Below, piece by piece: positions 7,726 to 15,162 of a stretch of DNA of 25,734 bases (position 1 is its first letter; each line of letters starts with the position of its first letter). The stretch lies in the NCBI GenBank assembly GCA_937990665.1, contig CALKRF010000131.1:1-25734 (forward strand), given 5' to 3'. This DNA is from an uncultured Atopobium sp. (lineage in GTDB: Bacteria > Actinomycetota > Coriobacteriia > Coriobacteriales > Atopobiaceae). A program made the translations under genes and the position numbers. The notes beneath the pieces are model-generated. The model ran no database searches. It was not told where the DNA came from and saw only the letters and a program-made list of their open reading frames with translations.

Positions 7726-8642
7726 TACATATCCTCCAATGCTGCAGCACCACCGATAATCTCATTGAGCTCAGTGGTGATTGCGCCCTGGCGTTCGCGA
7801 TTGTACGTACGGCTGAGAGCGCCTAAGACGTTCTCAGCATTATCAGTTGCAGACTGCATTGCACGACGGCGTGCACCATGCTCGGCTGCAGCAGAATCAA
7901 GAAGTGCGTGGAAGATGACCGTCTTGATATAAGCGGGCATCAACGAATCAAGTACCTGAGAAGCAGATGGCGAGAAGTGATATTCACTCTTGTTATACGT
8001 CTTCACCTGTGAGAGGGCTTCTTCGGTACGAGGTTTATTAGGAATCGTGAGTTTCTCGCGCGAAATAGGAAGAAGTTGCTCTGTAACCTGCTCTTGGTCA
8101 ACACGGTTCTTTGCATGCCAGTACTTGATTACGACACGATCAATCTTACCCTTTATATAGCCGTCCATGATGTAGGAGGCAATACGATCAGCCTGGTCTG
8201 CTGTAGGCTCAGAGGAAATGCCTACATAAGACATGGCGGGCTTGATATTTCTATACGTAAAGTACTCAGTTGGCTTGCGTCCGCAAGTAATTATCTCGGA
8301 CGACACTCCCTTAGCCTTAAGACGTGCCATCTCATGCTCAACCTCGCGCTGAGGCAGGATGTTAAATCCGCCTGCAAGTCCGCGGTCAGATGCGATGACT
8401 AAGAACAGTACGTTCTTCTCGACTTTGTGTGTAGCAAGAAGAGGCTGTTTCTTTGGATTAAAGCTAGCGCTTGCTACATTTGCAAGCATAAGGGTAATAG
8501 CTTCCTTATATGGCGAAGCAGCCTCGGCCCTATCAAGTGCCTTGCGGACACGCGCTGTCGAGATCATCGACATCGTGCGCGTAATCTGCATGGTGCTCCT
8601 GATGGAGCTCATACGCCTCGATATTTCGTGAAGGTTCGCCAT
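7725..8642 (-). CDS. atpG: F1Fo ATP synthase gamma subunit
   Basis: Forms the rotor shaft inside the alpha-beta hexamer. The 305-residue protein begins MANLHEISRRMSSIRSTMQITRTM, the conserved N-terminal coiled-coil helix. It ends with the matching C-terminal helix, including ARRRAMQSATDNA and TTELNEIIGGA. The central Rossmann-like part (about 75-215) is present. The start at 8642 follows AGGAG and lies six bases after the atpA stop; the stop overlaps the atpD start by one base (TAATG). Confidence 0.97.
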   Translation of the reverse strand: MANLHEISRRMSSIRSTMQITRTMSMISTARVRKALDRAEAASPYKEAITLMLANVASASFNPKKQPLLATHKVEKNVLFLVIASDRGLAGGFNILPQREVEHEMARLKAKGVSSEIITCGRKPTEYFTYRNIKPAMSYVGISSEPTADQADRIASYIMDGYIKGKIDRVVIKYWHAKNRVDQEQVTEQLLPISREKLTIPNKPRTEEALSQVKTYNKSEYHFSPSASQVLDSLMPAYIKTVIFHALLDSAAAEHGARRRAMQSATDNAENVLGALSRTYNRERQGAITTELNEIIGGAAALEDM

Positions 8643-8648
8643 TGATAA

Positions 8649-10322
8649 TTACTCCTGCAATGAACCCTGGGTTACTGCGTCAAAAGAGCCTGGTGTATCT
8701 GAATTAGCTTCTGCCTCATCCACAACCTTGTTTGGATGCTCTTCCAAGAACTTAGCCTTGAAGTGCTTAATGTGATCACTCAAGCGTTCTGCCTGCTCAT
8801 CAGAAATCTTTCCGTTGCGCAGAGAGTTGCGAAGCTGTGGGTGATATTCACTCATGTACTGGGCAAGGCCATCGCGGAAAAGAGCAACGTTCTCAAGATC
8901 AACGTCATCAATGAAGTTCTCTTTTGCAGCGTAAATTGCGCAAATCTGGTCTACTACGTCCAGAGCTGAATAACGTGGCTGCTTGAGAAGCTCCATCATA
9001 TGAGCACCGTGATTGAGCTGGTACTGCGTAGTTGCATCCAAGTCGGATCCGAACTGCGAGAATGCCTGCTTCTCACGATAACTTGCAAGGTCCAGACGAA
9101 GTGTACCTGCAACCTGCTTCATAGCCTTGACCTGAGCGTCGCCACCAACGCGGGATACGGAAATACCTACGTCGACTGCTGGACGCTGGCCCTGGAAGAA
9201 GAGGTTAGACTGCAGATAAATCTGGCCGTCTGTAATGGAAATGACGTTTGTAGGAATGTATGCAGAAACGTCGCCTTCCTGCGTCTCAATAATTGGAAGT
9301 GCTGTAAGAGAACCTGCTCCGTTTTCATCGGAGAGCTTACATGCACGCTCCAGCAAGCGTGAGTGCAGGTAGAAAATATCACCAGGATATGCCTCACGTC
9401 CTGGTGGACGGTGAAGCGTCAGTGACATCTGACGGTATGCAACTGCCTGCTTAGAGAGGTCATCGTAAACAACAAGAACGTGTCCGCCTGGATGATCTTT
9501 GTCAGCAGGCTTGCCGTCCTTATCGTTATACATAAAGAACTCACCAATAGCAGCGCCTGCCATAGGGGCAATGTACTGCATTGGAGCAGAATCAGCTGCG
9601 GTAGCTGCAACAATGACGGTCTTATCAAGAACACCATGGCGGGAAAGAGACTCGCGGATGTTTGCAACTGTAGACGCCTTCTGACCGATGGCGACATAGA
9701 TACAAACCATGTCGGTGTTCTTCTGATTTACGATTGCGTCAATTGCGATAGCGGTCTTACCGGTCTTACGGTCACCAATGATTAACTCACGCTGACCACG
9801 GCCGACAGGAACCATAGCGTCAATTGCCAGAAGTCCAGTCTGAACTGGCTCGCAGACAGGCTGACGCTGCATGATACCAGGAGCCTTGAACTCAATAGGG
9901 CGACGATGTGTGGCGTGGATAGCGCCAAGGCCATCAATAGGCTGACCCAGTGGATTAACAACACGACCAAGCATGTCGTAACCAGCAGGGATATCCATAA
10001 CGCGGCCGGTAGTGCGGCACTCGTCACCTTCCTTGATCTCAGAGACTTCGCCGAACAAAACGGCACCAACAGAAGTCTCATCAAGGTTCTGAGCAAGACC
10101 GAATACGCTGTGGCCAGTAACGGAGCTGGTAAACTCCAGCAACTCGCCTGCCATAGCGCTGCGTAGGCCAGCAACACGGGCAATACCGTCTGCTACCTCA
10201 GTAACAGCAGATACCTCTTGCTGGGATACGGTTGAATTGACCTTAGAAAGGCGCTCTCTAAGCTGTGCCATTACAGCATCTGAGCTCAGCGTTCCTTCCT
10301 GTATGGTGGTCTTATCAGTCAT
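8649..10322 (-). CDS. atpA: F1Fo ATP synthase alpha subunit
   Basis: The non-catalytic nucleotide-binding subunit of F1. At 557 residues it is longer than the common 500-515, because of a hydrophilic C-terminal tail (from about 520, ending GSFDAVTQGSLQE) and a small central insertion near NDKDGKPADKDHPGGH. The P-loop GDRKTGKT is at 183-190. The conserved segment SVSRVGGDAQVKAMKQVAG and the following Arg-rich helix are intact. The start overlaps the atpH stop by one base (TAATG). The upstream Shine-Dalgarno is weak (GAAAGTG), consistent with coupling to atpH. Confidence 0.98.
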   Translation of the reverse strand: MTDKTTIQEGTLSSDAVMAQLRERLSKVNSTVSQQEVSAVTEVADGIARVAGLRSAMAGELLEFTSSVTGHSVFGLAQNLDETSVGAVLFGEVSEIKEGDECRTTGRVMDIPAGYDMLGRVVNPLGQPIDGLGAIHATHRRPIEFKAPGIMQRQPVCEPVQTGLLAIDAMVPVGRGQRELIIGDRKTGKTAIAIDAIVNQKNTDMVCIYVAIGQKASTVANIRESLSRHGVLDKTVIVAATAADSAPMQYIAPMAGAAIGEFFMYNDKDGKPADKDHPGGHVLVVYDDLSKQAVAYRQMSLTLHRPPGREAYPGDIFYLHSRLLERACKLSDENGAGSLTALPIIETQEGDVSAYIPTNVISITDGQIYLQSNLFFQGQRPAVDVGISVSRVGGDAQVKAMKQVAGTLRLDLASYREKQAFSQFGSDLDATTQYQLNHGAHMMELLKQPRYSALDVVDQICAIYAAKENFIDDVDLENVALFRDGLAQYMSEYHPQLRNSLRNGKISDEQAERLSDHIKHFKAKFLEEHPNKVVDEAEANSDTPGSFDAVTQGSLQE

Positions 10323-10795
10323 TACAATTCACTTTCAACGTGATCTGAAGAGAGCCTACTCTTAATGTGAGTGAGCTGTGTCTTTACCGATGCATCATAA
10401 CGATGATCACGTGCCTCAACTACAATGCCGCCCAAAATCTTGGGATTAACACGCTCAATGAGATACACCTGGGTGTTGAAGTTCTTCTCGAGCTTCTCGG
10501 TGACCTTTGCACGTAACTCATCATCAAGAGGTATTGTAGTAGTTACCGTTACCGTAAGTGTCTTGTCTTCTTCTTCAAGAAGCTCCTGGAACGTAGCGGC
10601 AACATCATTGATAAGGTTGACATCCTCACTCGCCTGCATAGCACCAAGAGTCTCAAGAACTTCTGGAGAGAACTTCTTTGCGTGCTGCACCTGTACAAGG
10701 TCTGCAGTTGCACGACCCTCTGCGCGGCCAGCCTCCAGGAGTGCCCTGGTATAGCCCTCTACTTTTCTGTCTTGATCGTCTTTATTAGTGCTCAT
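10322..10795 (-). CDS. atpH: F1Fo ATP synthase delta subunit
   Basis: The peripheral-stalk subunit that ties b to the top of F1. It is 157 residues, somewhat shorter than the usual 175-185. The C-terminal signature (VNPKILGGIVVEARDHRYDASVKTQL) is clear, whereas the N-terminal helical domain is more divergent and highly charged. The ATG at 10795 lies inside the last codons of atpF (11-base overlap), so the two are translated together. Identification relies on the C-terminal motif and on its position between atpF and atpA. Confidence 0.93.
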   Translation of the reverse strand: MSTNKDDQDRKVEGYTRALLEAGRAEGRATADLVQVQHAKKFSPEVLETLGAMQASEDVNLINDVAATFQELLEEEDKTLTVTVTTTIPLDDELRAKVTEKLEKNFNTQVYLIERVNPKILGGIVVEARDHRYDASVKTQLTHIKSRLSSDHVESEL

Positions 10796-11396
10796 TTGAA
10801 GTACCTACTTCCGCAAGGTACTTTTCGGCAAGAGCACGCTGCTGCTCTACTGAGAGCTCGTTGCCAATAATCTTTCCGGCAATATCAACGGCAAGATCAA
10901 CAACGGAATCAGAAAGCTCAGCCATGGCGTGACGACGCTCAGACTCTACAACGCCCTTACCCTTAGTAATAATCTCGGCAGCCTCTACCTTTGCCTGCTC
11001 GATAATACGAGCACGCTCTTCTTCACCCTCGCGCTTAGCAGCAGAAACAATCTCGTCTGCCTGCTGCTTAGCTGCATCGATACCAGCTGCTGCGATTTCA
11101 CGATCCTTGTTGGCTTCCTCGCGAGCCTTTGCTGCAGCGTCCAGATCGCCTTGGATCTTCTCTTGACGCTTGTCAAGCATACGTAGAACGGAAGGCCACA
11201 CAAACTTTGCTACAACAGCAAAGATGATCAGAAACGCAATCAGAGCAGGAACAAACTCAGCGGGCTTTGGAAGAAGAATATCGGCACCACTTGCACCCTC
11301 TTCAGCAAGTGCGACTGAGGGAGCCATTGCCACAAGTAGAGCAGCAGTCGCGCCTACTGTGCTGGCCTTTTTAACTCCCTTACAAATCGTATTCAT
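10785..11396 (-). CDS. atpF: F1Fo ATP synthase b subunit, with a signal-peptide-like N-terminus
   Basis: The membrane-anchored peripheral stalk. The 203-residue protein has an unusual N-terminal segment, MNTICKGVKKAS followed by a hydrophobic stretch and PSVALA-EE, which looks like a cleavable signal peptide. It is followed by the usual single membrane helix (FVPALIAFLIIFAVVAKFVW) and a long charged coiled coil ending near the delta overlap. The start is taken at 11396 because GGAGG sits five bases upstream; an ATG four codons earlier would lie before that site. A signal peptide fits the known topology of b (N-terminus outside), but it is an inference from hydropathy. Confidence 0.94.
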   Translation of the reverse strand: MNTICKGVKKASTVGATAALLVAMAPSVALAEEGASGADILLPKPAEFVPALIAFLIIFAVVAKFVWPSVLRMLDKRQEKIQGDLDAAAKAREEANKDREIAAAGIDAAKQQADEIVSAAKREGEEERARIIEQAKVEAAEIITKGKGVVESERRHAMAELSDSVVDLAVDIAGKIIGNELSVEQQRALAEKYLAEVGTSNEH

Positions 11397-11438
11397 GCAT
11401 TCCTCCAACGTAGCGATTTCGCTGTTACAAATAGTAAT

Positions 11439-11633
11439 TTACTTAACCATCAGGGTAACAACGAAGCCAATCAGGGTAAGTGCCTCGATAAATGCGCAGC
11501 CCAGAATAAAGACTGTGAAGAGACGACCCTGAACCTCAGGCTGACGAGCCATGTTGTTAGCGGCACTCATTGCTACGGCGCTAATACAACCTGCTGCTGC
11601 GACAACGCAAAGAGCATATCCGAAAATACCCAC
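11439..11633 (-). CDS. atpE: F1Fo ATP synthase c subunit (short form)
   Basis: Forms the ion-translocating rotor ring. The GTG at 11633 is preferred because GGAGG lies four bases upstream, giving only 64 residues; c subunits are usually 70-85. A TTG at 11672 would give 77 residues but has a poorer site. Two helices flank the polar loop ARQPEVQG (29-36). Glu50 (AFIEALTLIGF) is the ion-binding carboxylate. The usual glycine-rich GxGxG motif of helix 1 is absent, replaced by Ala/Ser/Cys/Met (AAGCISAVAMSA). The residues around Glu50 lack the Ser-Thr pair typical of sodium-binding rings, so proton coupling is more likely. Confidence 0.9.
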   Translation of the reverse strand: MGIFGYALCVVAAAGCISAVAMSAANNMARQPEVQGRLFTVFILGCAFIEALTLIGFVVTLMVK

Positions 11634-11769
11634 GATTCCTCCTTTTTCGCTCGCCCCTCTCAAGGCGACCAATATACATACCTATCATCAACTGAGCGTG
11701 GACTCAGATGACTTCATCTTTTGTGCCGTTTGGCACCAGTGTGGCAATGCCACCAACTAAGCGTTTTGC
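11634..11769 (-). other. Structured atpB-atpE intercistronic region
   Basis: This 136-base gap is by far the widest inside the ATP synthase run. Three inverted repeats can be seen: GTGGC/GCCAC at 11741-11753, GTGCC/GGCAC at 11723-11736 and CTGAG/CTCAG at 11692-11707. None is followed by a T-run on the minus strand, so they look like RNA structures rather than terminators. They may stabilise the message or tune c-subunit output. Confidence 0.5.
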
Positions 11770-12570
11770 TTAGTGCTCAGACTCTACCAGCTGGATGTAG
11801 ACAGTGGAGAGCAGGGTAAAAACGTATGCCTGAATGAAAGCAACAATAGTTTCTACCAAATAAATGATAATCAACAACAAAACCCAGAAAATCGAAAATC
11901 CTGCCTGAGCAGCTGTTGATGCGGAGAAGTTCTCAATTGCTGGCATAAAGTACATAGATGCAAGAATTGCAAACGTACCCATAACGATGTGACCTGCATA
12001 CATGTTGCAGAACAGACGGACAGCCAGAGTAACCAAACGAAGGAATGTTGAGAAGACCTCAATAACCCAGATAACTGCTGCGATAACAGGATTAACACCC
12101 TTTGGTGCAAGGCTCAAGATGTAGCCAATAACGCCCATCTTTTTTGCACCTACATACATAAAGTATCCAAGGGAGCAGAGACCAAGAGCAGCAGTAACAC
12201 CAATAGTACCGGTACCTGGGTGTGCGCCAGGAATAAGGCCAATGATATTGTTGATCAGAATGAACATAAACATGGTGATCAAGAAGGGGAAGTGTGTGCG
12301 CCACGTTTCTCCAAGAGAAGCTTTACAGACGTCATCTCTGATGTACTCAATCAGGTACTCAACACCATTAACAAAGCGTCCCTGAGGAACAATGCTCTCT
12401 GCCTGCTTCTTCTTAAATCTAAAGCAGACGATAAGGAAAATCACAGCAGCGATCAAGAAGTAGAAAATGTAGTTCGTAAAGCCAACAGTGGTATTACCAA
12501 CTAGTGCGTGTGGCAAAAAACTTTCGAGCAGCTCCTCCATCTCAGCTGGCAACTGCGCAAGAACATCCAC
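11770..12570 (-). CDS. atpB: F1Fo ATP synthase a subunit
   Basis: The stator channel for ions next to the c ring. The 266-residue protein has five or six membrane helices. The essential Arg185 lies in LRLVTLAVRLFCNMYAGH (the usual RLFGNM is RLFCNM), and the C-terminal segment FIQAYVFTLLSTVYIQ is typical. The start is GTG at 12570, ten bases after GGAGG, a slightly long spacing; Met11 has no better site. It is the first gene of the operon, and no atpI is recognisable upstream. Confidence 0.95.
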   Translation of the reverse strand: MDVLAQLPAEMEELLESFLPHALVGNTTVGFTNYIFYFLIAAVIFLIVCFRFKKKQAESIVPQGRFVNGVEYLIEYIRDDVCKASLGETWRTHFPFLITMFMFILINNIIGLIPGAHPGTGTIGVTAALGLCSLGYFMYVGAKKMGVIGYILSLAPKGVNPVIAAVIWVIEVFSTFLRLVTLAVRLFCNMYAGHIVMGTFAILASMYFMPAIENFSASTAAQAGFSIFWVLLLIIIYLVETIVAFIQAYVFTLLSTVYIQLVESEH

Positions 12571-12590
12571 TCTGTCTCAACCTCCCCATA

Positions 12591-12613
12591 CAATCTGCAA
12601 CCATTTCAGATTG
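12591..12613 (-). promoter_or_regulatory. Hairpin upstream of the atpB ribosome-binding site
   Basis: Perfect 7-bp arms CAATCTG and CAGATTG with a 9-base loop lie a few bases upstream of the GGGGAGG of atpB in the same transcript. The position suits control of translation of the first atp gene, but no partner sequence that would sequester the site was found. Confidence 0.35.
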
Positions 12614-12991
12614 CCCGTCACTGCTCAGCATACTTGAAACGCAATGTAAGATGCCAAGAATCTGCCACTAAGCGCATATTACCTACCACTCGGCGTGCAT
12701 ATTTGCGACGAACGGCGATACTAGCACTAAATGAATGCATAGTCACGATTACAAAATCAAATAATTGACTTATGCTCAAACTCTCACATTACTGACACAT
12801 TTTGTGTTGTCCGCCGTTATTGCTCAACTCTTACTATAACACTTATAAGCTGGCGTTATTTTGTTATTCTCAACAAATGCAGTTATGTCATATGAAAATA
12901 GTTGTATCAATTTCCGCAGGTAGTCGCGAAGAAATTTATTTTGTAAAAGTGTTAAACCGCCACAAATCTATAAGTTGTTTGAATAGCAAAA

Positions 12992-13020
12992 CCCAATGCT
13001 CACTATCAGTAAACATTGGG
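12992..13020. terminator. Hairpin between upp and the atp leader
   Basis: Stem CCCAATG/CATTGGG, with an inner ACTATCAGT that can extend pairing. On the minus strand it is followed by TTTTGC, so it can end upp transcription. On the plus strand the tail is CTTGTTT. Confidence 0.55.
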
Positions 13021-13041
13021 CTTGTTTAAAAACTTATGTGA

Positions 13042-13063
13042 TTGCAACTCTATATAGTTGCAA
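13042..13063. terminator. Hairpin just after the upp stop
   Basis: Perfect 8-bp arms TTGCAACT and AGTTGCAA with a 6-base loop, 18 bases after the upp stop on the minus strand. No T-run follows at once, so it may be an mRNA-stabilising or processing hairpin acting with the next one. Confidence 0.4.
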
Positions 13064-13080
13064 GGAACATGCGCAATTGA

Positions 13081-13725
13081 TTACTTGGTACCGTAAATAC
13101 GGTCACCTGCGTCGCCAAGGCCTGGAAGAATGTAAGCATTTGGGCTCAGCTGACGATCAACGATGCAGGTGTAGAGGCGTACCTCTGGGTCAAAGTCCAG
13201 AGTTGCCTTGACGCCCTCAGGGCAAGAAACAATGGTAAGACAACGGATATCCTTAACGCCAGCCTCACGCAGGTACTGAATAGCAGCGATAAGAGAACCA
13301 CCAGTTGCCAGCATTGGGTCAACAACCAGGCAGGTACGGTTCTCAATATCTGCAGGGAACTTGCAGTAGTACTGGTGAGGAAGATGGGTCTCTGGATCGC
13401 GATACATACCAACATGACCGACGCGAGCAGATGGAACCAGCTCAAGAATGCCGTCAACCATACCAAGGCCAGCGCGAAGAATTGGAATAATAGCAACCTT
13501 CTTACCAGCAATGCGCTTAGCAGTCATGGTCTCAAGAGGAGTCTCCACCTCGACGTCCTCAAGTGGGAAGTCGCGCATGGCCTCATAGCTCTCAAGAATT
13601 GCAAGCTCGTTGACAAGCTCACGGAACTGCTTAGTGGTGGTTGTCTTGTCACGAAGAATGTGAAGCTTGTGCTGAACTAGTGGGTGGTCAACAACCGTAA
13701 GTCTGGACTCATCGTAATCTGCCAT
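13081..13725 (-). CDS. upp: Uracil phosphoribosyltransferase
   Basis: Salvages uracil to UMP using PRPP. The 214-residue protein shows the PRPP-binding loop VVDPMLATGGS (134-144) and the C-terminal uracil-binding block SPNAYILPGLGDAGDRIYGTK, both standard for bacterial Upp. PILRAGLGMVDG (81-92) is also conserved. The ATG at 13725 follows GGAGGG. It is separated from rpiB by 123 bases and so probably has its own promoter. No uracil-responsive attenuator could be recognised. Confidence 0.97.
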   Translation of the reverse strand: MADYDESRLTVVDHPLVQHKLHILRDKTTTTKQFRELVNELAILESYEAMRDFPLEDVEVETPLETMTAKRIAGKKVAIIPILRAGLGMVDGILELVPSARVGHVGMYRDPETHLPHQYYCKFPADIENRTCLVVDPMLATGGSLIAAIQYLREAGVKDIRCLTIVSCPEGVKATLDFDPEVRLYTCIVDRQLSPNAYILPGLGDAGDRIYGTK

Positions 13726-13823
13726 AATGCTCCCTCCAAGAGCTTGACCTGCGCTTTATTTGAATGCGAGCAACTTTAACCTAGCCTCTACATTCCCTAC
13801 AGGTTTGTGTATGTATTGCTTAG

Positions 13824-13844
13824 ACAGCACCGTTTATGTGCTGT
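13824..13844. terminator. Possible rpiB 3' hairpin
   Basis: Perfect 7-bp arms ACAGCAC and GTGCTGT with a 7-base loop, starting five bases after the rpiB stop on the minus strand. It is not followed by a T-run in that direction (CTAAGCAATAC), so termination is uncertain. Confidence 0.4.
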
Positions 13845-13848
13845 TTAC

Positions 13849-14313
13849 TTACTCAGCGTCAACACCCTTAAAGTTAGGGTCATCTTCACGCATGATCTTC
13901 TCGACACGTCCTGTATGACGGCCACCTGCAAACTCGGTGCTTAGGAAGGTATCCACAATAGCCTCGTTAACAGTAAGATCAGTGAATCGACCAGAAAGGC
14001 CAATGACGTTTGCGTCGTTGTGCTCGCGAGCAAGCTCTGCAAACTGAACAGTCTGAACAGGAGTGGCGCGAATACCAGGAACTTTATCAGCGGTCATGGC
14101 AATGCCAATGCCGGTACCACAAATCAGAACACCGCGATCTGCCTTGCCTGCTGCAACTGCACGAGCAACCTTATCTGCAAAATCAGGATAATCAACACGG
14201 TCGTCATTTGCTGGTCCAAAGTCCAAAACCTCATGACCAAGTGACTTAATGTGCTCAACGATAGGATCTTTCTGGATAAAGCCAGCGTGATCGGAACCAA
14301 CTGCAATACGCAT
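13849..14313 (-). CDS. rpiB: Ribose-5-phosphate isomerase B
   Basis: Interconverts ribose-5-phosphate and ribulose-5-phosphate in the pentose phosphate pathway. The 154-residue RpiB/LacAB-family protein has GSDHAGF (His9), the catalytic CGTGIG loop with Cys65 and Thr67, EHNDANVIGLSGR with His98, and GRHTGR for phosphate binding. The start at 14313 has GAGGAGG upstream; a 24-codon upstream extension in frame is Cys-rich and unlike the family. Some family members act on allose- or galactose-6-phosphate instead, but the context favours the general enzyme. Confidence 0.94.
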   Translation of the reverse strand: MRIAVGSDHAGFIQKDPIVEHIKSLGHEVLDFGPANDDRVDYPDFADKVARAVAAGKADRGVLICGTGIGIAMTADKVPGIRATPVQTVQFAELAREHNDANVIGLSGRFTDLTVNEAIVDTFLSTEFAGGRHTGRVEKIMREDDPNFKGVDAE

Positions 14314-14406
14314 ACGTATCCTCCTCAGAAAATTCACTCCTATAGAGAGTACCGCATGCAGGCAAAAGCTGCAGCCAAAACACATAAAAGGGATAGGATT
14401 TTTTAT

Positions 14407-15054
14407 CTATTTTGCAAATCCCGCAGTGGCGAGAATATCCTCGGTTGTGATGGCGCCTTCGCGCAAAATGCGCGGCTCATCACCTGTGCAGTCGACAATG
14501 GTCGACGCAATAGCAAGGGGCGCCGGACCTCCATCAAGCGTCAAGTCTGCCTGCTCAATAAGGCCTGCTTCAAGGCCACATCCATCAACTGCAGAAGGAG
14601 CACCGTGCGTGTTGGCGCTGGTAGTAGCCAAAGGGCATCCAAGCTGCTGTGCAATCTGACATACTAGAGGTGAGTTGGGCATACGGAGCGCAATGGTTCT
14701 GTTATCTGGCAAGACGTACTCATCAGGAACGTTCTCTGATGCAGTAACCACCAGCGTAAGAGCTCCTGGCCAATAGGCTTCTACCAGCTTATTTGCCCAG
14801 CTGTGCGTAATGTGAGCATACTTCTGCAGGTCGGATTTACTGCCCACAAGCCATGGAAGCGTCTGCGTTGAGGGACGCTGTTTAATCTCAAAAATACGCT
14901 TATGACCAGGGTTTTGAGGAGTTGCAGCTGCGCCAATGCCATAGACAGAATCGGTTGGCATGATAAGCACGCCACCACGACGAGCCACCTCAACTGCTAA
15001 AGAAACTACAGATGTATCCGGATTCATCTGATCAACTTTGATGTACTCTCCCAT
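14407..15054 (-). CDS. L-threonylcarbamoyladenylate synthase (Sua5/YrdC/TsaC)
   Basis: Makes threonylcarbamoyl-AMP from threonine, bicarbonate and ATP for the t6A37 tRNA modification. The 215-residue protein is the single-domain TsaC type without the Sua5 C-terminal domain. Recognisable pieces are GVLIMPTDSVYGIG (28-41), the basic IFEIKQRPSTQTLPWLV segment, WPGALTLVV and PLATTSANTHG. It starts at 15054 after GAGGG. It sits in a block with prmC and prfA, a neighbourhood (prfA-prmC-sua5) found in many Gram-positive genomes. Confidence 0.95.
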   Translation of the reverse strand: MGEYIKVDQMNPDTSVVSLAVEVARRGGVLIMPTDSVYGIGAAATPQNPGHKRIFEIKQRPSTQTLPWLVGSKSDLQKYAHITHSWANKLVEAYWPGALTLVVTASENVPDEYVLPDNRTIALRMPNSPLVCQIAQQLGCPLATTSANTHGAPSAVDGCGLEAGLIEQADLTLDGGPAPLAIASTIVDCTGDEPRILREGAITTEDILATAGFAK

Positions 15055-15080
15055 AAACCCTCAACTCTTTGTTGTGTGCT

Positions 15081-15114
15081 GCGCGATGTTGTCTGATGCG
15101 CAATGTTGTCTGAT
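15081..15114. repeat. Two tandem 17-bp repeats between prmC and the TsaC gene
   Basis: The unit GCGCRATGTTGTCTGAT occurs twice head to tail (15081-15097 and 15098-15114) with one base difference, followed by a decayed third piece (ACGCAGTGATACGCG). An exact TTCTCGCCA copy of the dispersed motif lies just beyond at 15141. The repeat is in the 108-base gap upstream of the TsaC start and could touch its promoter. Confidence 0.7.
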
Positions 15115-15162
15115 ACGCAGTGATACGCGTTGCACAGATTTTCTCGCCAAGCTTCTGAAGTG

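Larger units (their letters stand above)
12571..13080. other. Non-coding region: atp operon leader and upp 3' end
   Basis: No convincing gene is seen in 510 bases. The right part carries two hairpins that probably end upp transcription. The left part is the presumed atp leader on the minus strand. It holds an inverted repeat CAATCTG-9-CAGATTG (12591-12613) just before the atpB ribosome site. It also holds a 40-codon open frame (12740-12618, beginning MHSFSASIAVRRKYARRVVG), basic and without a ribosome site. AT-rich stretches such as TTATAA and TATAGT near 12836-12846 could be -10 elements, but no well-spaced -35 could be assigned. Confidence 0.5.
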
